The translations under genes were made by a program, and so were the position numbers. The notes beneath the pieces were generated by a model, which did no database searches, was not told the origin of the DNA, and was given only the letters and a program-made list of their open reading frames with translations. A stretch of 64,000 nt of DNA from Brotaphodocola catenula (GTDB lineage Bacteria > Bacillota > Clostridia > Lachnospirales > Lachnospiraceae). The DNA is taken from the NCBI GenBank assembly GCA_020686985.1, contig JAJEPU010000009.1, forward strand, positions 24,601-88,600, given 5' to 3'. Shown here in pieces: positions 1-8,331 of the stretch; position 1 is the stretch's first letter; each line of letters starts with the position of its first letter.

Positions 1-357
1 AATCCAAGTATGTTCTTCTTCATTTTCAATATTAAATATATCTTTTTTCCCAAACCATTGCTCTTCAACATAATTATTCATTTTGTTACACAGCCAAACA
101 GGAGTAAACACTTCTGCCTTTTTGCGAGTTCGTGCCTGTTGCTCATCTATATTTTTCTCTGTTCTGGATTGCAAATCAATCGAATAAAGACCTTTTACCG
201 CCATAATATCGATATGATCTTTATCCTGAAATCCATCTCCCCTTTCAGAATAGGCATCTGTTGCCCAAATAATGTTTTTCTTGGTTGTTTTATCCTGTAA
301 AAGAATTTCTAGTGTTGTTTTTACCGGATAAGCATTTATATCTATTAAATTATCCAT
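1..357 (-). CDS. N-6 adenine DNA methylase / restriction-modification protein, 5' part only
   Basis: Only the first 119 codons are in the window; the gene runs off its left edge and no stop is seen. The protein opens with MDNLIDINAYPVKTTLEILL and later has ARTRKKAEVFTP followed by a WLCNKMNN stretch. From memory this matches the N-terminus of a large Clostridia family annotated as N-6 DNA methylase or restriction-modification subunit M, and the FTP piece resembles the first AdoMet-binding motif of such enzymes. The ATG is preceded by AGAGGTA on the coding strand, and a sigma-A-like promoter lies about 50 bp upstream. It would methylate adenine in host DNA and might include an endonuclease part outside the window. 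Family call is fairly sure; specificity cannot be told. Confidence 0.65.
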   Translation of the reverse strand, partial: MDNLIDINAYPVKTTLEILLQDKTTKKNIIWATDAYSERGDGFQDKDHIDIMAVKGLYSIDLQSRTEKNIDEQQARTRKKAEVFTPVWLCNKMNNYVEEQWFGKKDIFNIENEEEHTWI

Positions 358-407
358 TGATACCTCTATCAGATCTTATAATAAAACTCATTCGCCATTT
401 CACATAT

Positions 408-436
408 ATTATACATGATGGGTCACATATCCTCAA
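408..436 (-). promoter_or_regulatory. Promoter of the methylase gene
   Basis: On the minus strand TTGAGG (positions 436-431) is followed after 17 bp by TATAAT (413-408). The start codon of the methylase gene lies about 50 bp downstream. It indicates that the gene is transcribed on its own rather than from recD2. Confidence 0.55.
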
Positions 437-464
437 CTCAATGCCTCAGAAAAAAAGTACATAT

Positions 465-2741
465 TTAAAAGTTCCAGTTTTCCTCAAACTCTCCAAACGG
501 AAACTCCCCCATTGGAAACGTATTCTCCCCACTCTCCCGCAACCGCATCTTCAAATGCGTATTGCGTTTTGTGACGGTCACATTTCGCACTGCGTATGCC
601 AGCGCCTTCTTTGTGCCGACAATCACGAGCACCTTCTTCGCGCGGGTAATTCCGGTGTAGATCAGATTGCGCTGGAGCATCACAAAATGGCTCATCAGCA
701 CCGGCATGACCACAATCGGATATTCCGAGCCCTGCGCCTTATGGATTGTCGTCGCGTAGGCATGCACGATCTCATCCAGTTCCGTCGATTCATACGAGAC
801 TATCCGTCCATCAAAATCCACACTGAGCACTCGATTCTGCATATCCACGGACACAACGAGCCCAATATCCCCGTTGAAGACTTCTTTCTCATAATTGTTG
901 CGGATCTGCATCACCTTGTCATTAATGCGGTAGGCATATCCGCTTCGGAAAAGTTGGTCTCCCTGCGGATTTAAGGCTTCCTGAAGCATCAGATTTAATT
1001 TTCCTGCGCCGACAACACCACGTTGCATCGGCGTGAGCACCTGAATCTGCGACGGCGCAACCGCATAATATCTTGGCAGTTTTGTCTTGACGAGCTTCAC
1101 GATCTCTTCCGCTGCCTCCTCCGGCTCTTCCTTCGATGTGAAGAAGAAATCCGTGTCCGCTCCATTTGAGATGTCAGGCATCTGTCCCTGATTGATCCGG
1201 TGCGCATTCGTGATGATTCGACTGCTGAGTGCCTGCCGGAAAATCCTCGTCAGACGAATCACCGGAACGGTCCCGGAATCCATGATGTCACGCAGGACAT
1301 TTCCCGCTCCGACAGACGGAAGCTGGTCAATATCTCCGACGAGAATCAAACGCATTCCAAGCGGAATCGCTTTAAGCAGTGAGTTCATCAGCACAATGTC
1401 GATCATCGAGCATTCATCGACAATCAGCACATCGCCCTCAAGCGGATTCTCCTCGTTTTTCTGGTAACCTTCCGGCGGTTTGCACTCCAAAAGTCGGTGA
1501 ATCGTCTTCGCCTCAAGTCCTGTCGCCTCGGTCATTCGCTTTGCCGCCCGCCCCGTCGGCGCTGCAAGCAGAATCTTTAATCCAAACGACTGAAATGCCG
1601 TGATGATTCCCTGCGTTGTCGTCGTCTTTCCGGTTCCCGGTCCACCCGTGAGCACCATGACTTTTGAGATAGCCGACTGGCGAATCGCCTCGGTCTGCAC
1701 CTCATCGTACTCCATATGGACGCGCTCCTGAATCTTTTTGACATCGACGGAAAGATCTTGGTTTCCTGTCTTCTGCCTTGCCTGCATCAAAGATGTCCAA
1801 AGACGATCCTGAGCCGGTGTCTGAGTCAACCGCCGAAGTCTTGATGCGACACCCGTCTCCGCATAATAAAATGGTGGAAGATAGATGGAATCCCCCTCTT
1901 CCTCTCTCCACGCTTCACAGATCAAATCCTTATTCTCCCGCATCTTCTCAATCGCCCCGGCAATGCACATCTCATCTGCTTCGAGAAGCTCCACTGCCTT
2001 CTTGATCAACTGTTCCCGTTCCGCATAGACATGCCCTTCATCTGCGAGTGCGCTGAGTGTATACATGATTCCGCTCCGGATTCGCGCAAAATCATCTTTT
2101 TCGAATCCCAGTTTCTGTGCAATCCCATCTGCGGTCCGAAAACCGATTCCCCAGATGTCATCCGCAAGGCGAAACGGATTTTCCTTCACGATCTGGATGC
2201 TCTCATTGCCGTACTGACGATAGATTTTCCCCGCAAATGCCGTGCTGACCCCGTGATCCTGAAGAAACAGCATGATATTCTTGATCTCCTTCTGCTTCTC
2301 CCAGCTCTCATGAATCATCTGGATTCGCTTCTTGCCGATCCCCTCCACTTCCAGCAGGCGCTTTTCATCGCTCTCAATCACCTCGATCGTCTCTGTCCCG
2401 AACTTCTGCACAATCCTCTTTGCAAACTTGGGGCCGACTCCCTTGATCAGACCAGAACCGAGATATTTCTCAATCCCGAAAACGGTCGCCGGCATCGTCT
2501 CCTCCCAGCTCTCCGCCAGAAACTGTCGCCCGTACTTGCTGTCAATCTTCCAGTTTCCGTCGACTAAAAGAACCGAGCCGACGTTGACATCGAGAAGATT
2601 TCCGACGACAGTCACAAGATCGTTATAATTCTTGACCGCGCACTTTAAGACGGTATAACCGTTTTCCGGATTCTGATAGGTAATCCTCTCCACGACACCA
2701 CGAATCCGCATCGTTCTTGATCTCTCTCCATTCTCTCCCAT
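465..2741 (-). CDS. recD2: RecD2-type ATP-dependent 5'-3' DNA helicase
   Basis: About 758 residues, the usual size of RecD2, the stand-alone RecD-like helicase of bacteria without RecBCD. The N-terminal part carries the family opening (RIRGVVERITYQNPENGYTVL) and a helix-hairpin-helix region (IKGVGPKFAKRIV, then VEGIGKKRI). A Walker A GGPGTGKTTT lies near residue 365, a Walker B-like DEC follows, and late helicase motifs (YAITIHKAQGSE-type and YTGITRAKK) are near the C-terminus. It acts in DNA repair and replication-fork processing. The ATG at 2741 has GAGGGG at good distance; a TTG at 2747 sits too close to it, and an ATG at 2711 would start at MRIRGVV as in many relatives, so the start is unsure by about 10 codons. 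Confidence 0.93.
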   Translation of the reverse strand: MGENGERSRTMRIRGVVERITYQNPENGYTVLKCAVKNYNDLVTVVGNLLDVNVGSVLLVDGNWKIDSKYGRQFLAESWEETMPATVFGIEKYLGSGLIKGVGPKFAKRIVQKFGTETIEVIESDEKRLLEVEGIGKKRIQMIHESWEKQKEIKNIMLFLQDHGVSTAFAGKIYRQYGNESIQIVKENPFRLADDIWGIGFRTADGIAQKLGFEKDDFARIRSGIMYTLSALADEGHVYAEREQLIKKAVELLEADEMCIAGAIEKMRENKDLICEAWREEEGDSIYLPPFYYAETGVASRLRRLTQTPAQDRLWTSLMQARQKTGNQDLSVDVKKIQERVHMEYDEVQTEAIRQSAISKVMVLTGGPGTGKTTTTQGIITAFQSFGLKILLAAPTGRAAKRMTEATGLEAKTIHRLLECKPPEGYQKNEENPLEGDVLIVDECSMIDIVLMNSLLKAIPLGMRLILVGDIDQLPSVGAGNVLRDIMDSGTVPVIRLTRIFRQALSSRIITNAHRINQGQMPDISNGADTDFFFTSKEEPEEAAEEIVKLVKTKLPRYYAVAPSQIQVLTPMQRGVVGAGKLNLMLQEALNPQGDQLFRSGYAYRINDKVMQIRNNYEKEVFNGDIGLVVSVDMQNRVLSVDFDGRIVSYESTELDEIVHAYATTIHKAQGSEYPIVVMPVLMSHFVMLQRNLIYTGITRAKKVLVIVGTKKALAYAVRNVTVTKRNTHLKMRLRESGENTFPMGEFPFGEFEENWNF

Positions 2742-2831
2742 AAGCAAAACCCCTCATTTATCTGCCATTTACTTGCAGTTTACTTGCAATTTCCTGTCAT
2801 ACAAAAAGAATATGCCCTGGCACATCCATAC

Positions 2832-2870
2832 AAAAAAACCCTTCGGAAAACAGCCTGTCTCCCAAAGGGT
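2832..2870 (-). terminator. Rho-independent terminator after efp
   Basis: On the minus strand an ACCCTT...AAGGGT stem is followed by seven Ts, just downstream of the efp stop codon. It closes the nrdR-yqeG-efp stretch and separates it from recD2. Confidence 0.8.
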
Positions 2871-2895
2871 CTTTTTTCATAAAATCAAGTTTTTA

Positions 2896-3453
2896 TTAAA
2901 CTCTGGACAGATACTCACCAGTACGGGTATCGATCTTGATCTTGTCGCCGTTGTCTACGAACAGCGGTACATATACGGTAGCACCAGTCTCTACGGTAGC
3001 CGGCTTGGTTGCACCCTGTGCGGTATCACCCTTGAAGCCCGGCTCGGTGTTGGTGATCTCCAGCTCTACGAACAGCGGAGGCTCAACAGAGAATACCTTG
3101 CCGTTGTAAGAGCAGATCTTAACGGTCTCGTTCTCTTTCACGAACTTCAGAGCATCGCCGATTACGTCCTTAGCCAGAGCCATCTGCTCATAGTTCTCCA
3201 TGTTCATGAAGTTGTACAGATCGCCATCCTCGTACAGATACTGCATATCTACACGGTCAATTCTTGCAGCCGGGAACTTCTCGGTCGGACGGAAAGTTCT
3301 CTCTACAACTGCTCCGGTCATAACGTTCTTAATTTTGGTTCTTACAAATGCAGCGCCCTTACCCGGTTTTACATGCTGGAACTCTACGATCTGATAAACA
3401 GCTCCATCCATATCCAGGGTAATTCCGTTTCTAAAATCACCTGCTGAAATCAT
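2896..3453 (-). CDS. efp: Translation elongation factor P
   Basis: 185 residues, standard EF-P length, with the three beta-barrel domains. EF-P binds the ribosome between the P and E sites and helps form peptide bonds at polyproline stretches. The exposed loop of domain I reads KPGKGAAF, so the lysine that is post-translationally modified in many bacteria is present; the modification enzyme is not in this window. The C-terminus has the conserved [17 protein letters not shown] signature. A strong AAGGAGG precedes the ATG. It lies 111 bp downstream of yqeG and is followed by a clear terminator. Identification is secure. Confidence 0.97.
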   Translation of the reverse strand: MISAGDFRNGITLDMDGAVYQIVEFQHVKPGKGAAFVRTKIKNVMTGAVVERTFRPTEKFPAARIDRVDMQYLYEDGDLYNFMNMENYEQMALAKDVIGDALKFVKENETVKICSYNGKVFSVEPPLFVELEITNTEPGFKGDTAQGATKPATVETGATVYVPLFVDNGDKIKIDTRTGEYLSRV

Positions 3454-3564
3454 GTGATATTCCTCCTTGAATTTGCGTACTCGCTCATAATCTATCTTAT
3501 TTTATAATAAACATCCTGTTTTTTCAACTGTTTTTTTTCGCGCATCCCCGATTTTCCCTGTCAA

Positions 3565-4068
3565 TCAAGCCTTTTTTAGACTTTTCCTGTAAAAATAAAG
3601 TACGATCGCCTCGAGATACCGTTTCAGCACGATCTGAATCTCCTCTTTCGGGTTGATCGGTTTGACAAGAATCCCGTAAATCCCACTGCGATTTGCCCCG
3701 TAGACATCCGTAAAGAGCTGATCGCCGACAAAGATCGTGTTCTTCTCATCGGTTCCCATCTTCTCCATCGCCTTCCGATAGTTCTTTACCGACGGCTTTC
3801 CCGCCTTGTAAATATACGAGGAATCCACCTGATCGGCAAACGATCTGACTCTCGGCTCCTTGTTGTTTGAGAGCAGGCAGGTCTTCATTCCCATCGCATG
3901 CAGACGCGAAAACAATGCAACCGCCCTCTCATCTGCGGGGGCGCCATGAGGAACAAGGGTATTATCAATGTCAAAGACAGCACCTCGAATTCCCTTCTCG
4001 TACCACGATTCCCAGTCAATCTCGTAGGTGCTGTCGACCCACTCTTTTGGATAAAAACGTTCCAGCAT
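3565..4068 (-). CDS. yqeG: YqeG family HAD IIIA-type phosphatase
   Basis: 167 residues. The HAD motif I is clear as AVFDIDNTL near residue 30, motif II as LLSNN near residue 66, and motif IV as FVGDQLFTD near residue 114, which makes it a Mg-dependent phosphohydrolase of the YqeG subfamily. The natural substrate is not settled for the family; some relatives act as phosphatidylglycerophosphate phosphatases, but I cannot assign that here. It sits between nrdR and efp on the same strand. The 133 bp before it contain two GTACAAGAAAA direct repeats 18 bp apart but no clear promoter. Confidence 0.88.
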   Translation of the reverse strand: MLERFYPKEWVDSTYEIDWESWYEKGIRGAVFDIDNTLVPHGAPADERAVALFSRLHAMGMKTCLLSNNKEPRVRSFADQVDSSYIYKAGKPSVKNYRKAMEKMGTDEKNTIFVGDQLFTDVYGANRSGIYGILVKPINPKEEIQIVLKRYLEAIVLYFYRKSLKKA

Positions 4069-4201
4069 GCTCTTCCCCTATTCTGTGTTCCTGTTCACGC
4101 AATACTCCTGTATTACTCTTATATGACTGCTTTTCTACTTATCTTCTTTTCCAGTTATTTGCTTTTCTTGTACTATTCGTTTTTCTTGTACTGCTATGTT
4201 G

Positions 4202-4672
4202 CTACTTATCCTGTACTTCCTGCTTCTTTAACAGTTTTCCCAGCTCTTCCATGAACGTATTCACATCTTTGAATTCCCGGTAAACGGACGCAAATCTCAC
4301 ATAGGCAACCTCATCGAGTTTCTGGAGTCTTGCCATCACAAGCTCCCCGATCACGGAGGTCTCCACTTCCTTCTCTTCCATGTTGAAAATCTGATTCTCA
4401 ATCTCATCAATCGCCGCATTGATCTGCTGGGTCGATACCGGACGCTTGTGACAGGAATTGACAATCCCTGACTCAATTTTGGAGCGGTCATACTCCTCGC
4501 GCGAGCGGTCTTTCTTGATCACCATAAGTGGCATGGTTTCTAATTTCTCATAAGTCGTAAAGCGCTTTCCGCAGGTCTCGCACTGACGGCGACGGCGAAT
4601 CGAACTATTGTCATCCGCAGGTCTTGAATCGATGACCTTTGTATCGGCAGCACCACAAAATGGACATTTCAC
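4202..4672 (-). CDS. nrdR: Transcriptional repressor NrdR
   Basis: 156 residues from a GTG start. The protein begins VKCPFCGAADTKVIDSRP, a zinc ribbon completed by CETCGKRFTTYE, followed by an ATP-cone domain (VIKKDRSREEYDRSKIESGI). NrdR senses dATP/ATP and represses ribonucleotide reductase genes by binding NrdR boxes. No nrd operon is in the window, so it acts at a distance. An in-frame extension upstream of 4672 exists but lacks similarity, while AGAGGGGAG sits properly before the GTG. The upstream region contains a palindromic repeat element (4715-4847). Confidence 0.95.
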   Translation of the reverse strand: MKCPFCGAADTKVIDSRPADDNSSIRRRRQCETCGKRFTTYEKLETMPLMVIKKDRSREEYDRSKIESGIVNSCHKRPVSTQQINAAIDEIENQIFNMEEKEVETSVIGELVMARLQKLDEVAYVRFASVYREFKDVNTFMEELGKLLKKQEVQDK

Positions 4673-4998
4673 TGATTGTCTCCCCTCTCTTTCGTCTCTC
4701 GGATTTTCACCAGTGTTACTGTTCACGCGTTGCGCAAACAGCAACGGATTTTGCCGATGCTTCGCATTCCAAATCGGCAAAATCTGCTACCATCCCTGTA
4801 TCATACGGCATTTTCAATTCAGAAAATGCCTACCCGTGTGCAGTAACTATCTTATTTTCTCTTATCTTTCTTTTCAACAAGATTTCTTCTTGTTTTCTTT
4901 CTTCTTTACAAGTTTTTTCTCTTTTTTGAATACTTTTTGAATAGCTTCATTTTACATGACCATGCATAGATATGCAAGCAATTTTTCCTTTATTTCCG
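4673..4998. other. Intergenic region between nrdR and ylmC
   Basis: No gene is visible in these 326 bp. The part near nrdR (4715-4847) is a composite palindromic element described separately. The rest, about 4850-4960, is an extremely pyrimidine-rich run on the plus strand with no convincing promoter or terminator. Confidence 0.6.
4715..4847. repeat. MITE-like composite palindromic element (includes copy 1 of the short repeat)
   Basis: The stretch is bounded by GTTACTG and its inverse CAGTAAC. Inside are two hairpins: GATTTTGCCGA pairing with TCGGCAAAATC, and GGCATTTTC-aattca-GAAAATGCC. The second hairpin with its left flank (GTATCATACGG) recurs at 36567-36606 and 52461-52500. The boundaries and the idea that it is one mobile unit are inference; the inverted repeats are directly visible. 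Confidence 0.5.
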
Positions 4999-5271
4999 TC
5001 ATTTTTTGCCGTCTTTGCACGGTTTTTCTGCATCTTTCGGCTTTTTCATTTCCACGAGAATCAAATCATCCCCGATCTGCTTGACATCGCCAAATGGAAT
5101 CACATATTCTTTCTCATGTCCGAAGATTCCGCAGATGCATCCTGCCTCCGGAACGATCAGATGTTTGATACACCCGGTCTTCGGATCGAAATCGAGATCC
5201 CCGACAAATCCGAGCCTTTTGCACTCGCAGATATTGACGACTTCCTTTCGTTTTAGATCAGAAAAACGCAT
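4999..5271 (-). CDS. YlmC/YmxH family sporulation-associated PRC-barrel protein
   Basis: 90 residues from the ATG giving MRFSDLKRKEVVNICECKRLG. This is the short PRC-barrel-like YlmC/YmxH family common in spore-forming Firmicutes, with the typical GDLDFDPKTG and IPFGDVKQIGDDLILV blocks. Members are induced during sporulation in Bacillus, but their biochemical role is unknown. A longer in-frame start at 5337 exists; I prefer 5271 because of family length and a G-rich site just upstream. The gene is often near nrdR in Clostridia, as here. The last residues are a lysine-rich tail. Confidence 0.82.
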   Translation of the reverse strand: MRFSDLKRKEVVNICECKRLGFVGDLDFDPKTGCIKHLIVPEAGCICGIFGHEKEYVIPFGDVKQIGDDLILVEMKKPKDAEKPCKDGKK

Positions 5272-5395
5272 AAAACCCACCCCATTTCTGGTGTATTCTA
5301 TGCGCAATCCCGATTTTCGGTGATTCCCAAACAGCAAGAATCATAGATCTTTCGTCGCCTACTCTTTATCCCGCTTTATCTCTCAGCGTCTTTCA

Positions 5396-6337
5396 TTATC
5401 TCTCAGCGTTGATGCCGAACTCCTCCGGCTGGAAACGCGGGCAGACATTCTCGGAAGAGGTGATAACAGATGCAGAGAGTCTTGTTCCGATCTCCACCGC
5501 CTCAGCGAGCGTCTTTCCGTAGGTCAGTGCACTTGCCGCACCTGCACAGAATGCATCACCTGCACCTGTCGTATCTTTTACGGTCACCTTCTGTACCGGG
5601 CAATATCCGCAATGTCCCTGATCATCTGCGTAGACAGAACCCTGTGCGCCCATCGTCACGATCATAGACGGAATCTTTGCGACTTTCAGGCGCTCCGTGA
5701 GAATGTCACAAAGCTCCTGCGGTGTCTTCTCACTGTAGTCATCTGCAAAAAAGATTCCTGCCTCAAGCTGATTGCAGATAAAGCAGTCAAAGCTCTTGAG
5801 GAAGTCCCGACGCTCAACCGCAATGCTCATGTTGCTGACCACACCGTAGAGCTTCTTGTCGTACTTCTCGCAAAGCTGAACCACCTTCTTGACGATCTCC
5901 TTGTCGATATCAACTTCCAGAATCACAGAATCACAGTTCTCGATGATCTCATCTCCGTGCTCCTCGAGAATCGACAGAATCGGCATCAGGTCCGGGCGCT
6001 GGGAAATCGATCCGGCCAAATCTCCGCTGTTGTCAAAGACTGCCAGCCAGGTTCCCATTCCATTCGGAATCGTCTTCATGTACTCCGTATTTACCTTGTG
6101 ATTCTTTAATTTGCGAATAACTGCCTCACCGAGCGCAGAATCATCGACAATGCCAAGGAACGTCGGTCTCAGCTCCATATTTGCGATATCTTCCACGACA
6201 TTTCGGCTTACTCCGCCGTGAATGTACTCGACACGACCGGCATTTCTACCGTCCGGAATGTAGATATCCTCCGGAAATCCCTTGATATCTACAAATACTG
6301 CTCCGAGAACTACGATTCCATTTTTACTTCCTGCCAT
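5396..6337 (-). CDS. PfkB-family carbohydrate or nucleoside kinase
   Basis: 313 residues. The ribokinase/PfkB fold is shown by the N-terminal GAVFVDIKGFP block, the GGVSRNVVEDIANM glycine motif around residue 45, and the catalytic DTTGAGDAFCAGA signature near residue 260 with its base aspartate. The substrate is not evident; relatives include pseudouridine kinase and fructokinases, and the VSRNVVEDIA variant is like the pseudouridine-kinase side of the family, but I would not assign it. The start at 6337 is chosen over 6370 because AGGTAAG precedes it and the family begins with this strand. It stands alone, divergent from the lipoprotein gene. Confidence 0.85.
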   Translation of the reverse strand: MAGSKNGIVVLGAVFVDIKGFPEDIYIPDGRNAGRVEYIHGGVSRNVVEDIANMELRPTFLGIVDDSALGEAVIRKLKNHKVNTEYMKTIPNGMGTWLAVFDNSGDLAGSISQRPDLMPILSILEEHGDEIIENCDSVILEVDIDKEIVKKVVQLCEKYDKKLYGVVSNMSIAVERRDFLKSFDCFICNQLEAGIFFADDYSEKTPQELCDILTERLKVAKIPSMIVTMGAQGSVYADDQGHCGYCPVQKVTVKDTTGAGDAFCAGAASALTYGKTLAEAVEIGTRLSASVITSSENVCPRFQPEEFGINAER

Positions 6338-6564
6338 TTTTAAACTTACCTGTTTCCCTTTCTTCTGCATTTCGCGTATATTTTTATTTTTGATTTTTTA
6401 CCTATATTTTTCCGCATTTTTACGCTAATTTTCGCATAACACAGTGATGATAGCAGATTTTCTTGCTTTTGACCAGAGGATTTCCGCAAATCTTTCGGAT
6501 ATCTTAAATCTTTTCCGGTCACAGTTTGATATAATAACACTAACGAAAAGGAGTGTACGATTTT

Positions 6565-7599
6565 ATGCGCAGATTTTTAACGCTTATCATAACGATTCTG
6601 ACCTTCGGAATCCTTCTGACCGGATGCCAGATCTTCTCCTCTGAGGTTTCCTCGACCACATCGGGACAAGCTCATGCAGGGCATTTTTCAAATTCACAAC
6701 ACAGACGAGATTCTGCCGACAGACAGCGCCAGAATCAGAATCAAAATACCAATCAATCATCTCAGGATCAACCACAGAACTCGCTTCAAGATCCATCACA
6801 AAATCTGTCTGACGACCGGACTTCAGGCACTGAGACAACGTTCTCCGATGATTCAGGTACTTCCTCCCAGATGGTCTATTTTGAGGAAACCTGCCTGAGT
6901 GCGACAGGGCGTAAGGCTCATTTAAATGGCAAGCATGCGACGCTCTCGATCACTCACATTGTCGGAAACAGTGAGCGCCCCTCCAAAAACGGTGAGGCGA
7001 ATTTTTCGTGTCTCGGTGCGCCCTGCATTCTTCTCCATGACGGAGCTGTCGCAGTCCGCTTAAACGGACAGTACATGCTCTTTCTCGCGGATGACACGAT
7101 CGAGTACGAGGGCATTTACAAAAAGAAAAAGGATGTCTCGAAAGACACCCTCAAATGGCTGCATTTCTATGACTCCCTCTCCGAAGCCGAGAGAAACGCG
7201 CTCAATATGATTCCGTCTGAGCTTGCAGACGAACTTCCGCCCGAACGCTTTGCGATGGAGACTGCTGCACCCGCCTCATTCTCCGAGGATGCCCCCTCCT
7301 ACATCGAGGCATTGACGGAAAAAGAGCTAAACGAGACTGAGGATCTCGCCCAGTCGTATTTCAACGAATCCTCCTCCGACGTGGAAGGCGTCGATCAGAT
7401 CTACCCGCTCGACGGCGACTTTGCACTCTACCACAACGCCGGGATCGAGGCGGAATACGGGCCCGGCAACCTGATCATCTATAAGATCCTGACCGTTCAG
7501 GACAGACGCACGGGAAATTCGTTTCACACGGTCAGCATTGCGCGCTCAAGCAAATCCGGCGCGTGGAAGATCATCAATGCCGGACAGCAGGGCAGTTGA
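6565..7599 (+). CDS. Predicted lipoprotein of unknown function
   Basis: 344 residues from the ATG, with AAAAGGAG upstream. The N-terminus has a hydrophobic signal segment ending in LLTGC, a good lipobox, so the mature protein should be anchored by its cysteine on the outer membrane face. After it comes a Ser/Thr/Gln/Asn-rich linker of about 70 residues, then a compact domain with no motif I recognise (for example LHDGAVAVRLNGQYMLF and a C-terminal SFHTVSIARSSKSGAWKI). It is one of only four plus-strand genes in the window and lies between a PfkB kinase and the kdpE-like regulator, with which it converges. A TATAAT at 6530-6535 may be its -10. Function unknown. Confidence 0.8.
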   Translation: MRRFLTLIITILTFGILLTGCQIFSSEVSSTTSGQAHAGHFSNSQHRRDSADRQRQNQNQNTNQSSQDQPQNSLQDPSQNLSDDRTSGTETTFSDDSGTSSQMVYFEETCLSATGRKAHLNGKHATLSITHIVGNSERPSKNGEANFSCLGAPCILLHDGAVAVRLNGQYMLFLADDTIEYEGIYKKKKDVSKDTLKWLHFYDSLSEAERNALNMIPSELADELPPERFAMETAAPASFSEDAPSYIEALTEKELNETEDLAQSYFNESSSDVEGVDQIYPLDGDFALYHNAGIEAEYGPGNLIIYKILTVQDRRTGNSFHTVSIARSSKSGAWKIINAGQQGS

Positions 7600-7638
7600 T
7601 TTTTCGGAATTCATCTGCCCTCCGTTCATTCATCTGAA

Positions 7639-8331
7639 TTATTCCCGCATACGGTATCCCACGCCGATCTCCGTGTTGATGTAATGCGGTTCCGCCGGGT
7701 TCTTCTCGAGTTTTCTGCGAATGTTTGCCATATTTACGCGCAAAATCTGGTTATCGGTGTCGGCGTAAGGACCCCAGATTTCCTTTAAAATCAGATCGTA
7801 GGTCAGAACCTTTCCCGCATTCTGCGCGAGCAGGGAGACGAGCTTGTACTCAATCTGAGTCAGATGCACCTCATTTCCATCGAGAGTCACGAGACGCTTA
7901 TCAAAATCAATCCGAAGTCCGTCACTCTCATAGACAACTGCACGAGGTTTGTCGGCAGACTGGACGCTGTGACGCAGGGCAGTCCGGATTCTTGCGAGAA
8001 GCTCCTCCGATCCAAACGGTTTCGTGATGTAATCATCTGCTCCCGCATCAAGCGCTATCACCTTCTCTCTCTCCAAGGTACGAGCAGAAATCACGATCAC
8101 CGGAATCGAGGCAAACTCTCTGACTTTGCGAAGAACCTCCATTCCGTCGATATCCGGCAGTCCCAGATCGAGAAGAATCAGATCCGGATGATGAGAGGTG
8201 CACAGCGAGCGACCTGACATTCCATTCTGTGCGCAGAGTGCCTTGTATCCATTTGAAGTCACAATCGTTTCTATGTAATTTCCAATCGTCTTTTCGTCTT
8301 CAATAATCAAAATCGTTGGCTTATTGTTCAT
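7639..8331 (-). CDS. kdpE: KdpE-like OmpR-family response regulator
   Basis: 230 residues. The receiver domain has the acidic pair ED at 11-12, phospho-acceptor Asp55 in LILLDLGLPD, Thr/Ser in VISA and the lysine in TKPF. The C-terminal winged helix (TQIEYKLVSLLAQNAGKVLTY, then GVGYRM) is OmpR/PhoB type and closest to KdpE. The start at 8331 overlaps the 3' end of the kinase gene by 11 bp, so the pair is translationally coupled. KdpE normally activates the kdpFABC potassium pump; no such operon is in the window, so the target is open. Confidence 0.88.
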   Translation of the reverse strand: MNNKPTILIIEDEKTIGNYIETIVTSNGYKALCAQNGMSGRSLCTSHHPDLILLDLGLPDIDGMEVLRKVREFASIPVIVISARTLEREKVIALDAGADDYITKPFGSEELLARIRTALRHSVQSADKPRAVVYESDGLRIDFDKRLVTLDGNEVHLTQIEYKLVSLLAQNAGKVLTYDLILKEIWGPYADTDNQILRVNMANIRRKLEKNPAEPHYINTEIGVGYRMRE

